A DNA stretch of 64,000 nt from CAZDCD01 sp964503885 (GTDB taxonomy: Bacteria; Bacteroidota; Bacteroidia; Bacteroidales; UBA10428): the NCBI GenBank assembly GCA_964503885.1, contig CAZDCD010000002.1:186001-250000 (forward strand). The letters are read 5' to 3'. Each line of letters opens with the position of its first letter. Position 1 is the stretch's first letter. The translations under genes were made by a program, and so were the position numbers. The notes under the pieces are model-generated. The model worked only from the letters and a program-made list of their open reading frames with translations, did no database searches and was not told where the DNA came from. Below are positions 46,214 through 54,285 of this stretch, piece after piece.

Positions 46214-46864
46214 ATGACCCTATCAGAAAAAAGAACCGGACAGGTTGCCTGTATTTCAATTATTATACTCACAGTGTTGTTCCTGGTTTCCGTAATGGTA
46301 TTTCCTCCGGAACCCTATATTTCAGCCGGAAATTATATAGATACTTTTAGCCTCTGGAAGGCCATTCCGGTGATCCCGAGTTTTTTATTGATCATGGCCA
46401 ATATCCCTTTATTTGCTGCATTGTATTTTTTAGCCGGATCGGAGAAAAAAATTTTTGCATTTGCAGGAATCATTGCTGGTGGAGGATATATTGTTTGCAA
46501 CGGGCTGAATTATTTTCTTCAGCTGGCTTTGTTCAGGATAACGTTGGATTCGGGTGATTATTCCATGACCGGATTATTTATTATGAATAATCCTGCTTCG
46601 GTAGCATCGGCTATGGATAACCTCGGATATCTCTTTCTTGCAGTGGCATTTCTATTTTTTTCGATGCTGTTCAATCAGCGCGGGCTGCAGTCGTGGATCA
46701 AATCGATGTTCATCATCTACGGATTAGCTGCAATTCTCGGGACTGTGGGTTATCTTAGCGGCATCAGGGTCCTGGAATTTATGGTATTGTTGTCGGCCCT
46801 TCCCTACCTGGGCGGCATTGTGCTGCTGTATTTCGAATTTACAAGAATCAGGCCCGTCGGTTGA
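46214..46864 (+). CDS. Six-helix membrane protein of unknown function
   Basis: About 216 residues from ATG 46214 (MTLSEKRTGQ). An in-frame GTG at 46169 lies upstream of the predicted -7 element, so I prefer the later start. Six hydrophobic segments, no charged motif or domain that I recognise. It runs in the opposite direction to the histidine kinase and is followed by the YbjQ-like gene. Confidence 0.65.
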   Translation: MTLSEKRTGQVACISIIILTVLFLVSVMVFPPEPYISAGNYIDTFSLWKAIPVIPSFLLIMANIPLFAALYFLAGSEKKIFAFAGIIAGGGYIVCNGLNYFLQLALFRITLDSGDYSMTGLFIMNNPASVASAMDNLGYLFLAVAFLFFSMLFNQRGLQSWIKSMFIIYGLAAILGTVGYLSGIRVLEFMVLLSALPYLGGIVLLYFEFTRIRPVG

Positions 46865-46921
46865 TCTCCTGGCGGATCGGACCGGCAGAACCTGCAATGG
46901 GCATATTTCAATATATTTTCC

Positions 46922-46929
46922 TAATTTTG
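46922..46929 (+). promoter_or_regulatory. -7 element (TAATTTTG) of the YbjQ-family gene
   Basis: An exact TAnnTTTG match 31 bases before the ATG at 46960; no -33 seen. Confidence 0.35.
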
Positions 46930-46959
46930 TTGTACGATTAAACCATAAAACCAAACGCA

Positions 46960-47280
46960 ATGTTATTGACAACCACACATTCGATTGAAGGAAAAAAGAT
47001 CGTGAATTACATGGGGATTGTCACCGGCGAAGCAATTATAGGGGCCAACCTTTTCAGGGACATATTTGCAGGGATCCGCGATATTGTCGGTGGCCGTTCG
47101 GGATCATACGAGCAGGTGTTGAGAGAAGCCAAAGACGACGCACTTGCCGAGATGGAAGAATATGCAAAGAGGCTCGGCGCAAATGCAGTGTTGGGAATTG
47201 ATCTTGATTACGAAACTGTAGGAGCAAACGGCAGCATGTTGATGGTTACAGCCAGCGGCACTGCAGTGAAATGTGAATAA
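46960..47280 (+). CDS. YbjQ/UPF0145-family protein
   Basis: 106 residues. The blocks YMGIVTGEAIIGANLFRDI, GGRSGSYEQVLREA and LGANAVLGIDLDYETVG are those of the heavy-metal-binding-like YbjQ family, thought to form pentamers. The role is unknown. Confidence 0.85.
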   Translation: MLLTTTHSIEGKKIVNYMGIVTGEAIIGANLFRDIFAGIRDIVGGRSGSYEQVLREAKDDALAEMEEYAKRLGANAVLGIDLDYETVGANGSMLMVTASGTAVKCE

Positions 47281-47354
47281 ACGTCGGAGATTAACATGTA
47301 CCCGTTAAAAGATACTGGATATTAAGTGCGCTTCACCTGAATTCAAATGATGCC

Positions 47355-47912
47355 ATAATACGGTGCGAATGGGCAGTGACTCATCCGCTCCTCATCGCAT
47401 ACCACGATGCCGAATGGGGAGTTCCGCTGCATGACGACCGGAAACTATTTGAGAATTTTATACTCGACGGGTTTCAGGCAGGCCTGAGCTGGCTGACTAT
47501 TCTTAAAAAACGGCAGGCATTCAGGGAAGCTTTTAACGGGTTCGACATGGAGAAAATTGCAGTGTATGATCTTACAAAAATAAACAGGCTGCTCGAGAAT
47601 CCGGAAATAATCAGGAACAACCTGAAAATCCATGCAGCGGTGACTAATGCGCAGCAATCTATACGGGTAGTGGAAGAGTGGGGAAGCTTTGATGCGTATA
47701 TCTGGCAATTTACCGGAGGAAGAACCATAACAAACCACCGGAACGGAATGCATGAAATTCCTGCAACATCACCCGAATCCGATGCAATGAGCAGGGACAT
47801 GAAAAAAAGAGGATTCAAATTTGCGGGATCAACCATCTGCTATGCCTTCATGCAGGCAGTTGGCATGGTTAATGACCATATTGTTACCTGTACTTTTTAT
47901 CCGAAGGGATAA
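47355..47912 (+). CDS. tag: DNA-3-methyladenine glycosylase I, start codon abnormal
   Basis: About 185 residues. The conserved N-terminus is RCEWAVTHPLLIAYHDAEWG, then FQAGLSWLTILKKR and, near the end, MKKRGFKFAGSTICYAFMQA and GMVNDHIVTC. The Cys of RCEW and the His and Cys near the ends are the zinc ligands of Tag, so the start has to be upstream of 47364. In that frame, between the stop at 47292-47294 and the GTG at 47376, no ATG, GTG or TTG exists; ATA at 47355/47358 or CTG at 47337 are the only options, or a base is lost just after the ATG at 47350. The enzyme excises 3-methyladenine from DNA. Confidence 0.75.
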   Translation: MIRCEWAVTHPLLIAYHDAEWGVPLHDDRKLFENFILDGFQAGLSWLTILKKRQAFREAFNGFDMEKIAVYDLTKINRLLENPEIIRNNLKIHAAVTNAQQSIRVVEEWGSFDAYIWQFTGGRTITNHRNGMHEIPATSPESDAMSRDMKKRGFKFAGSTICYAFMQAVGMVNDHIVTCTFYPKG

Positions 47913-47922
47913 ACACCACCTG

Positions 47923-48165
47923 TTAAATTTCGCCTTTATCCTTCATCATTTTTATGATTTCTTCTACTGTTTTTGAAGAATTTGGTAAAACATTTTCAGG
48001 ACATTTACCCACTGCAGTGGCTACCATATAACGCTTGCAACGGTCTCTTCCTTCCTGTCCCGCCTCACAATATAGTTTTTTATAGGTCTCAGTATATTCC
48101 GTACCTTTTAATATCCCGTTGAAAATCGGGCATTTAGGTGTCTTGGGGCAAATAGCGGCATCCAT
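47923..48165 (-). CDS. Small cysteine-containing protein of unknown function
   Basis: 80 residues with five Cys (ICPKTPKCPIF, YCEAGQEGRDRCKRY, KCPENV) that could bind a metal. A basic centre and a helical C-terminus (TVEEIIKMMKDKGEI) follow. It has the look of a conserved small cytoplasmic protein. It converges on tag with a 10-base gap. Confidence 0.7.
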   Translation of the reverse strand: MDAAICPKTPKCPIFNGILKGTEYTETYKKLYCEAGQEGRDRCKRYMVATAVGKCPENVLPNSSKTVEEIIKMMKDKGEI

Positions 48166-48405
48166 AACTGTTAACTTTTATGTGAATAATAAAATTACAC
48201 TCACCAAACATACTAATTTTCAGAATCAGAACGCCGTTATTTTTTTAACAATTTGTTGATGATTTACTATTTATCTGGAATTCAAATTGTACAGCCGGTG
48301 CTTATTAACCAAATGACTCGTTCACCGGGTTTCGGCGAATTTGAATCAAATATTTATTGAAAAGATTGCCGGATTTTCACGATAATTATTTACATTAACA
48401 GCCAA

Positions 48406-49620
48406 ATGAAAGTTTCAGAGTTGAACGTTTCCTGGAAATATATACCTGACATACTGATTGTTGATGATATTCCGGGTAACCTGAATTTCATCAGCAACGT
48501 GCTGAGCAACGAAGGGATTGGCATCACGGCTGCAACAACCGGTAAGGACGCCATAGATATTGCTCGTGAAAGAGCACCCGATCTGATACTCCTTGATATT
48601 GCCATGCCCGTTCTTGATGGATTTGAAGTGTGCCGGATACTCAAAGATGACCCGGTAACTAAAGATATACCCATAATTTTTCTCACTGCCAGGGACGAGC
48701 AAGATGATATCATCAAAGGATTTGAGGCAGGAGCTGTAGATTTTATTTCGAAACCGTTCAACACCACGGAACTGTTGTCGAGGGTAAACACCCATCTGGA
48801 GCTGAGGAACAAGACGAAGCAGCTGAAAGAGATCAATCAGCTTCTTGAAGAAAAAGTGTGGGAAAGAACCGTACAACTCGAAGAATCAAACCTGAACCTG
48901 AAGAATGCGAATAAAGAGCTCGCTGAAGCATATGAGAAACTAGCCAAACTCGATCGTGCGAAGAATGATTTTGTAAGGCATATCAATCACGAATTGAGAA
49001 CCCCTCTCCAGGGGATTCACGGATTTGCCAAAATTCTCGAAGAGATTGCAGATTCGGATGAGCAGAAGGAATATATCCGTTCCATCAACTTGCTTGTTAA
49101 GAGGCTGGTAAAACTGGCAGAACTGTCCCTTCTCTTTACCGAGCTCAAGACAGAGAATTATAAACTCGAACTAATTCCCGTGGATGTTTCGCAATGCATC
49201 AACGAGGCTGTTGACGGACTTGAGTTCAGGGAAAAGAACATATCCCTGGTGACAAAAAATGTTAAAAAAGACCTGTTTATCCTGGCCGACAGCAAGCTGG
49301 TTTCTGCCTGCATAAACATCATCGTGGACAATGCCATAAAATTTTCTCCGGAGCACAGCCAGATCACCATTGAAGCTTTCAGGAAAGACGAAAATGTGAT
49401 GATAGATATATCCGACAAAGGACCCGGGTTTACTGTTAAGGCCCGTGAACAGCTATTCGAACTTTTCAGCACCGATAATCTCAACGATGAGTTTCATGGA
49501 TTTGGCGTAGGGCTTGCCACAGCCAAGATCATTCTCGATCTGTTGTCCTCATCGATGGAAGTTACCAGAATACCTAAGGGCGGATCCAAGGTAAGGCTGA
49601 TTTTGCCTTCGGGGAAGTGA
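48406..49620 (+). CDS. Response-regulator/histidine-kinase fusion (REC-HisKA-HATPase)
   Basis: 404 residues. An N-terminal receiver domain (about 15-130) with LLDIAMPVLDGFEV as phospho-Asp site and ISKPF, a coiled coil (about 140-190, Leu/Glu-rich), HisKA with FVRHINHELRTPLQGIHGF and an HATPase_c domain (NIIVDNAIKFSP, DISDKGPGFT, FGVGLATAKI). No membrane segment, so it is cytoplasmic. The layout suggests that an upstream kinase phosphorylates it. It is alone in its transcript. Confidence 0.88.
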   Translation: MKVSELNVSWKYIPDILIVDDIPGNLNFISNVLSNEGIGITAATTGKDAIDIARERAPDLILLDIAMPVLDGFEVCRILKDDPVTKDIPIIFLTARDEQDDIIKGFEAGAVDFISKPFNTTELLSRVNTHLELRNKTKQLKEINQLLEEKVWERTVQLEESNLNLKNANKELAEAYEKLAKLDRAKNDFVRHINHELRTPLQGIHGFAKILEEIADSDEQKEYIRSINLLVKRLVKLAELSLLFTELKTENYKLELIPVDVSQCINEAVDGLEFREKNISLVTKNVKKDLFILADSKLVSACINIIVDNAIKFSPEHSQITIEAFRKDENVMIDISDKGPGFTVKAREQLFELFSTDNLNDEFHGFGVGLATAKIILDLLSSSMEVTRIPKGGSKVRLILPSGK

Positions 49621-49621
49621 T

Positions 49622-49690
49622 GTGTTTAGTGTTTAGTGTTCAGTGTTCAGTGTCTGTCTGCTCTACCTGTCGGTAGACAGGCGCAGGTAG
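49622..49690. repeat. GTGTTYA tandem repeat followed by nested palindromes
   Basis: Four copies of a 7-base unit (GTGTTTA, GTGTTTA, GTGTTCA, GTGTTCA; 49622-49649), then two alternative hairpins: CCTGTC/GACAGG (49666-49681) inside CTACCTG/CAGGTAG (49663-49690). This lies between two convergent genes. Confidence 0.6.
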
Positions 49691-49809
49691 GTTCAGAGTT
49701 TTGTGTTCATACCGTATACTCCATGCCCTGCACCGCAAGCGCTATGTAAAATCTGGTCCAACCTTCGGCGGGATCTCTGCTCTGCTTCGATATCCAGCAT
49801 TTTCTTCCA

Positions 49810-50487
49810 TTACAGGCTCCAGTCTATCGGTTCAAAACCATGCCGTTTCAGGATCTCATTTGTTTTTGAAAAATGCCGGCATCCGAAAAAACCGCTGTAG
49901 GCTGAGAAAGGAGAAGGGTGGGCTGCCTTCAGCAGGTAATGTTTTTTTGCATCAATAAGTGATTCTTTGGCATGGGCATATTTGCCCCACAACATAAATA
50001 CAATACCGGTCTTTTTATCCGATAAGCTTCTGATTGCGGCATCTGTAAATCGTTCCCATCCCTTTCCCTGGTGTGAGCCCGCCTGGTTTATCCTTACGGT
50101 AAGTGTGGCATTCAACAGCAGAACACCTTGTTCAGCCCACTTTTCAAGATTGCCGTGGCTGGGTATGGGTGTCCCGAGATCGGTGTTGAGTTCTTTGAAA
50201 ATATTTACCAGAGAGGGAGGTTGTGCAATACCTGTCGGTACCGAAAAGCACAGCCCGTGTGCCTGTCCTCTTCCATGATAAGGATCCTGGCCCAGGATCA
50301 CGACCCTGACCCTTTCGAAAGGTGTTTTGTTGAAGGCATTAAAAATAAGCGGACCGGGAGGATAGACCCGGTATTTTGATTTTTCTTCGATCAGGAACTC
50401 TTTCAGGCCGGCAAAATAATCGGCATTGAATTCAGTTTCAAGGACTGGTTTCCAGCTTTCTTCAATCTGTGGATTTATCTGTGTCAT
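49810..50487 (-). CDS. ung: Uracil-DNA glycosylase (family 1)
   Basis: 225 residues. Motif A VVILGQDPYHGRGQAHGLCF, KWAEQGVLLLNATLTV, and HPSPFSAYSGFFGCRHFSKTN, with the active-site Asp and His present. It removes uracil from DNA. The upstream side has a 262-base gap. Confidence 0.93.
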   Translation of the reverse strand: MTQINPQIEESWKPVLETEFNADYFAGLKEFLIEEKSKYRVYPPGPLIFNAFNKTPFERVRVVILGQDPYHGRGQAHGLCFSVPTGIAQPPSLVNIFKELNTDLGTPIPSHGNLEKWAEQGVLLLNATLTVRINQAGSHQGKGWERFTDAAIRSLSDKKTGIVFMLWGKYAHAKESLIDAKKHYLLKAAHPSPFSAYSGFFGCRHFSKTNEILKRHGFEPIDWSL

Positions 50488-50749
50488 GGCTGATGTTTTT
50501 TATACCTGCGGAGATATAGTGCCGGTCGCCGTTATAATGCAGATCAGTTTATGAATGAGCATTTGAGATATCATATTCCATAAAATCAGAAGTTGCTGAA
50601 GCGAACAACCCGGCATGCAGAAGTAAAAAGATAATGAATAATCCTATCGCCTTATGCAGGTTCAAGAAATGGCCTCCGCTGTTTTCACAAAAATAACCAT
50701 TTTCATGAATCGAATACCCTGCAGGAATATCTTTTCGGATTGGTCGCTG

Positions 50750-51235
50750 CTATTGCAGCTTGCGGCCCAGACGTTCAAGTGAACCGAAAAGTTTCTGTTT
50801 TTCTTCACCGGAAAGTCCGGTGATGCTAACACCCGGATACCGGGCCAGACCTTTTTTGGTTTTCTGGTAGAGAAAAAGCTGCTCACGCAATCCAAGGAGC
50901 GATTTCCTGGTGGAATACCCCGAAAATTCAGATCTGGCTATCTCAATCGAGCTTTTTTTACTGATAAAAATATTCATGGAAAAATAGCGAAGGATCAGTT
51001 TCTCCTTTTCGTCGGAATAGAAAATATAATTGTAATCGCGCAGAAAATTGAAGATATTCATCAGGATATATACCGATGCCAGAATGATAGAAAATTCGTA
51101 TCGGTCAATACCGGCAATGTCATTTTCATAAATATTGGTGAGCAGGATCAGGATGATGGCCAGGGTAAAAAGTATGGCAGCATAAAACCCCTGCAGTTTT
51201 TTTCGGATCACCGTTTTATGAAGATCTATGATCAT
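50750..51235 (-). CDS. Membrane protein of unknown function (PH-domain-like)
   Basis: 161 residues. Two membrane helices near the N-terminus (FYAAILFTLAIILILLTNI and FSIILASVYILMNIF) are followed by about 90 residues that look like a small beta-rich, PH-like domain (IFYSDEKEKLILRYFSMN). It resembles conserved hypothetical proteins of Bacteroidota. No function can be given. Confidence 0.6.
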   Translation of the reverse strand: MIIDLHKTVIRKKLQGFYAAILFTLAIILILLTNIYENDIAGIDRYEFSIILASVYILMNIFNFLRDYNYIFYSDEKEKLILRYFSMNIFISKKSSIEIARSEFSGYSTRKSLLGLREQLFLYQKTKKGLARYPGVSITGLSGEEKQKLFGSLERLGRKLQ

Positions 51236-51337
51236 GAGGAAAAATTTTAGAAACAGTTCCGCAATTTGGTCTTTTAGCTGGTTTCTTTAGTGGTTAACCA
51301 AAAATAGGAACTTTTTGCCCAAATAAAATTTATCAGA

Positions 51338-51790
51338 TTATTTATTTCTTTTTTTTCTGAAAAACGACTTTAATATATTGCTGCATTCGTGTTTAAGGAT
51401 CCCCTGAACCACCTCTGTTTTAGGATGTATAAGCCTGCTTTTTATTCGCTGAAAACCACGTTCGGGATCAGCAGCGCCATATACCATTCTGCCCAGTTGT
51501 GCCCAATATGCTGCACCGGCGCACATCGGGCAGGGTTCAAGAGTGACATAAAGTGTACATTCGGAAAGATACTTACCCCCGAGTGCATTTGCAGCTGCGG
51601 TAAAGGCCTGCATTTCAGCATGGGCGGTGACGTCATTCAGGGTTTCAGTCAGGTTATGCGCCCTGGCAACCACCTGGTTATTGAATGTGATGACCGCACC
51701 TATAGGAACCTCGTTCTTTCCTGCAGCCAGCAAAGCCTCTTTCATGGCCTCCTTCATAAAATATTCGTCGGTGAAATTCAGGATATCCAT
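51338..51790 (-). CDS. tadA: tRNA adenosine deaminase (TadA-type cytidine/deoxycytidylate-deaminase fold)
   Basis: 150 residues. Zinc motif 1 is TAHAEMQAF and motif 2 is TLEPCPMCAGAAYWAQLGRMVYG, in TadA order, with GAVITFNNQVVARAHN upstream. TadA converts A34 to inosine in tRNA-Arg. It is divergent from aspS. Confidence 0.85.
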   Translation of the reverse strand: MDILNFTDEYFMKEAMKEALLAAGKNEVPIGAVITFNNQVVARAHNLTETLNDVTAHAEMQAFTAAANALGGKYLSECTLYVTLEPCPMCAGAAYWAQLGRMVYGAADPERGFQRIKSRLIHPKTEVVQGILKHECSNILKSFFRKKRNK

Positions 51791-51849
51791 TATTGGGATG
51801 AGTTAAAAAGCCGGTTAATATTTTGTTTCTTTGTTCGATTCCTAAACTG

Positions 51850-51857
51850 TAAATTTG
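51850..51857 (+). promoter_or_regulatory. -7 element (TAAATTTG) of aspS
   Basis: An exact TAnnTTTG match, 55 bases before the aspS ATG. TTTG at 51822-51825 is a possible -33 but the spacing (24) is long. Confidence 0.35.
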
Positions 51858-51912
51858 CATTTTCTTTCTATTTTCGCAAAGTCTATCGGAAAAAACAATA
51901 AAACAGAAGATT

Positions 51913-53673
51913 ATGTTCAGAACTCATACCTGCGGCGAACTCAACATAGGCGACTGCAATAAGGCTGTAACACTAAGCGGTTGGGTACAACGATCAAGAG
52001 ACCTTGGGGGAATGACTTTTATCGACTTGCGCGACAGGTATGGAATTACCCAGCTTGTATTCAATATGGATATTCAACGCGAGTTATGCCTTGAGGCGCG
52101 TAAGTTAGGGAGGGAATTTGTTATTCAGGTGAAGGGTAAAGTTACCGAGAGGAGCAATAAAAACCCTGTAATGCCAACGGGAGAAATCGAGATCATGGTT
52201 TCCTCACTTACTGTTCTCAATACATCCGAGATTCCCCCTTTTACCATTATCAGGGATACCGATGGCGGCGATGAGTTACGGATGAAATTCCGGTATCTCG
52301 ATCTGCGCCGTCAGCCTTTAAAGGAAAACATTATTCTCCGGCACAAGATGACGCAGGAAGTTCGAAAATATATGGACAGCCAGGGATTTCTTGAAATAGA
52401 GACACCAGTCCTGATCAAATCCACTCCTGAAGGTGCGCGTGATTTTGTGGTACCGTCACGCATGAATCCTGGCGAATTCTATGCGCTTCCCCAGTCACCC
52501 CAGACATTCAAACAATTGCTGATGGTGGCGGGTTATGACAAATATTTTCAGATTGTAAAATGTTTCCGTGATGAGGATCTGCGTGCTGACCGCCAGCCGG
52601 AATTCACCCAGATCGATTGTGAAATGTCGTTCGTGGAACAGGATGATGTGCTGGAAACCTTCGAGGGGTTGATCAAATTCCTGTTCAAAACAGTTAAAAA
52701 TATACCCTTTAAGAAGAAATTCGTCCGCATGACTTATGATTACGCGATGGAAAACTATGGTACCGATAAGCCCGATCTCAGGTTCGATATGAAAATTTTC
52801 AATATCACCGAAACGGTAAAGGGGAAAGGATTTACGGTATTCGATTCGGCCCGGTATGTGGGGGGAATCTGTGCGGAAAATTGCGGCGAATACAGCCGCA
52901 AACAGCTCGATGAACTCACTGAGTTTGTAAAAAAACCGCAGATCGGGGCAAAAGGACTGATCTATATTAAGTTTGGTGCAGACGGATCGGTGAAATCTAC
53001 GGTCGATAAATTCTATTCACCCGAAGAGCTTGAAACCTGGGGGAATATTTTTGGCGCACAAAAAGGGGATCTTGTCCTGATTCTTGCCGGTGAAAAAGAA
53101 AGCACTCTTAATGCCCTGAATGAGCTGCGTCTTGAAATGGGCAGCAGAATGGGATTGCGGAACAAAGATATCTTCAAACCACTCTGGGTTTCAGACTTTC
53201 CTTTGCTTGAATGGGATGAAGATACCCACCGGTTTTACGCCAAACATCATCCGTTTACATCCCCGAAACCCGAAGATATTCCGAAGCTTGATACCAATCC
53301 TGCGGATGTCAGGGCCAATGCATATGATCTGGTTATAAACGGTGTGGAGGTGGGCGGCGGTTCCATCCGAATTTTCAATAAGGAATTGCAGCAAAAAATG
53401 TTCAGCGTGTTGGGTTTCACCGATGAGGAAGCACAGTATCAGTTCGGATTCCTGATGAATGCATTCAGGTATGGTGCTCCGCCTCACGGGGGCATTGCCT
53501 TTGGCTTCGACAGGCTTGTTTCTTTGTTTGCCGGGCTCGACTCCATCCGTGATGTCATTGCCTTTCCAAAAAACAATGCAGGCCGCGATGTGATGATCGA
53601 TACCCCTTCGCGCATTTCAAAACAACAACTCGATGAATTATCTGTTCGGATAATAGACAGGAAGAATATTTAA
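51913..53673 (+). CDS. aspS: Aspartyl-tRNA synthetase (bacterial type)
   Basis: 586 residues. An OB-fold anticodon domain (about 1-110; GWVQRSRDLGGMTFIDLRDR cut here as SRDLGGMTFIDLRDRYG), the class II core with motif 2 (FRDEDLRADRQPEFTQID), the bacterial GAD insertion (about 290-425) and motif 3 (GIAFGFDRLV). It charges tRNA-Asp. It is followed by the flavin reductase gene after 33 bases. Confidence 0.95.
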   Translation: MFRTHTCGELNIGDCNKAVTLSGWVQRSRDLGGMTFIDLRDRYGITQLVFNMDIQRELCLEARKLGREFVIQVKGKVTERSNKNPVMPTGEIEIMVSSLTVLNTSEIPPFTIIRDTDGGDELRMKFRYLDLRRQPLKENIILRHKMTQEVRKYMDSQGFLEIETPVLIKSTPEGARDFVVPSRMNPGEFYALPQSPQTFKQLLMVAGYDKYFQIVKCFRDEDLRADRQPEFTQIDCEMSFVEQDDVLETFEGLIKFLFKTVKNIPFKKKFVRMTYDYAMENYGTDKPDLRFDMKIFNITETVKGKGFTVFDSARYVGGICAENCGEYSRKQLDELTEFVKKPQIGAKGLIYIKFGADGSVKSTVDKFYSPEELETWGNIFGAQKGDLVLILAGEKESTLNALNELRLEMGSRMGLRNKDIFKPLWVSDFPLLEWDEDTHRFYAKHHPFTSPKPEDIPKLDTNPADVRANAYDLVINGVEVGGGSIRIFNKELQQKMFSVLGFTDEEAQYQFGFLMNAFRYGAPPHGGIAFGFDRLVSLFAGLDSIRDVIAFPKNNAGRDVMIDTPSRISKQQLDELSVRIIDRKNI

Positions 53674-53706
53674 CCACAGTTTACATACCAAAATAACAGA
53701 TGATTT

Positions 53707-54285
53707 ATGAAGAAGATCAAGCTGGGACCAAATCCGTATCTTTACCCGATGCCCACTGTAATTGTCGGTTCTCTTGTTGACGGGAAGCCCAATTTCATTA
53801 CAGTATCGTATATCGGTATAGTGCAGCATCAGCCTCCGATGGTAGCCGTTACCCTGATGGATTCTCATTTCAGCAATCGGGGAATTCTTGAAAACAAATG
53901 CTTCAGCATAAATATCCCAAATACACGCATGTTAAGGATCACAGATTATGTAGGAATGAATTCGGGTGATAAGGTAGACAAAAGCGAGCTGTTTAAAGTG
54001 TTTTACGGTGAGCTGAAAAAGGCCCCGCTGATTGAAGAAACTCCGCTTAACCTCGAGTGCAGGCTGGTAAACAGGATTGATATGAATAACGGTAGCTGTA
54101 TTTACCTCGGGGAGATCATGCAGTCCTATTCTCAAAAAAGATACCTCAAAAAGGGTCGTCCGTTTATGAAAAAACTGAGGCCGATCCTTTTTTCAATAAA
54201 CAACAACCTCTATTACAGTACAGGAAGGGTGATCGGACGGGCATGGCAGGCCGGCCTCAATTACAAGCCGAAGAGGAGACCTTAG
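53707..54285 (+). CDS. Flavin reductase-like FMN-binding protein
   Basis: 192 residues. The fold segments MPTVIVGSLVDGKPNFITVS and FSINIPNTRMLRITDYVG fit the flavin reductase family (split-barrel, FMN-binding). It probably reduces or uses FMN/FAD in the cytoplasm. The last four bases overlap the lepA stop on the opposite strand. Confidence 0.8.
   Translation: MKKIKLGPNPYLYPMPTVIVGSLVDGKPNFITVSYIGIVQHQPPMVAVTLMDSHFSNRGILENKCFSINIPNTRMLRITDYVGMNSGDKVDKSELFKVFYGELKKAPLIEETPLNLECRLVNRIDMNNGSCIYLGEIMQSYSQKRYLKKGRPFMKKLRPILFSINNNLYYSTGRVIGRAWQAGLNYKPKRRP

Noticed and set aside
50549..50665. Short reverse-strand frame with a hydrophobic stretch (LHKAIGLFIIFLLLHAGLF) and only a TTG start
   Set aside because: It looks a little like a real membrane segment, but there is no ribosome site, no ATG and no neighbour context. 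It could be a remnant.
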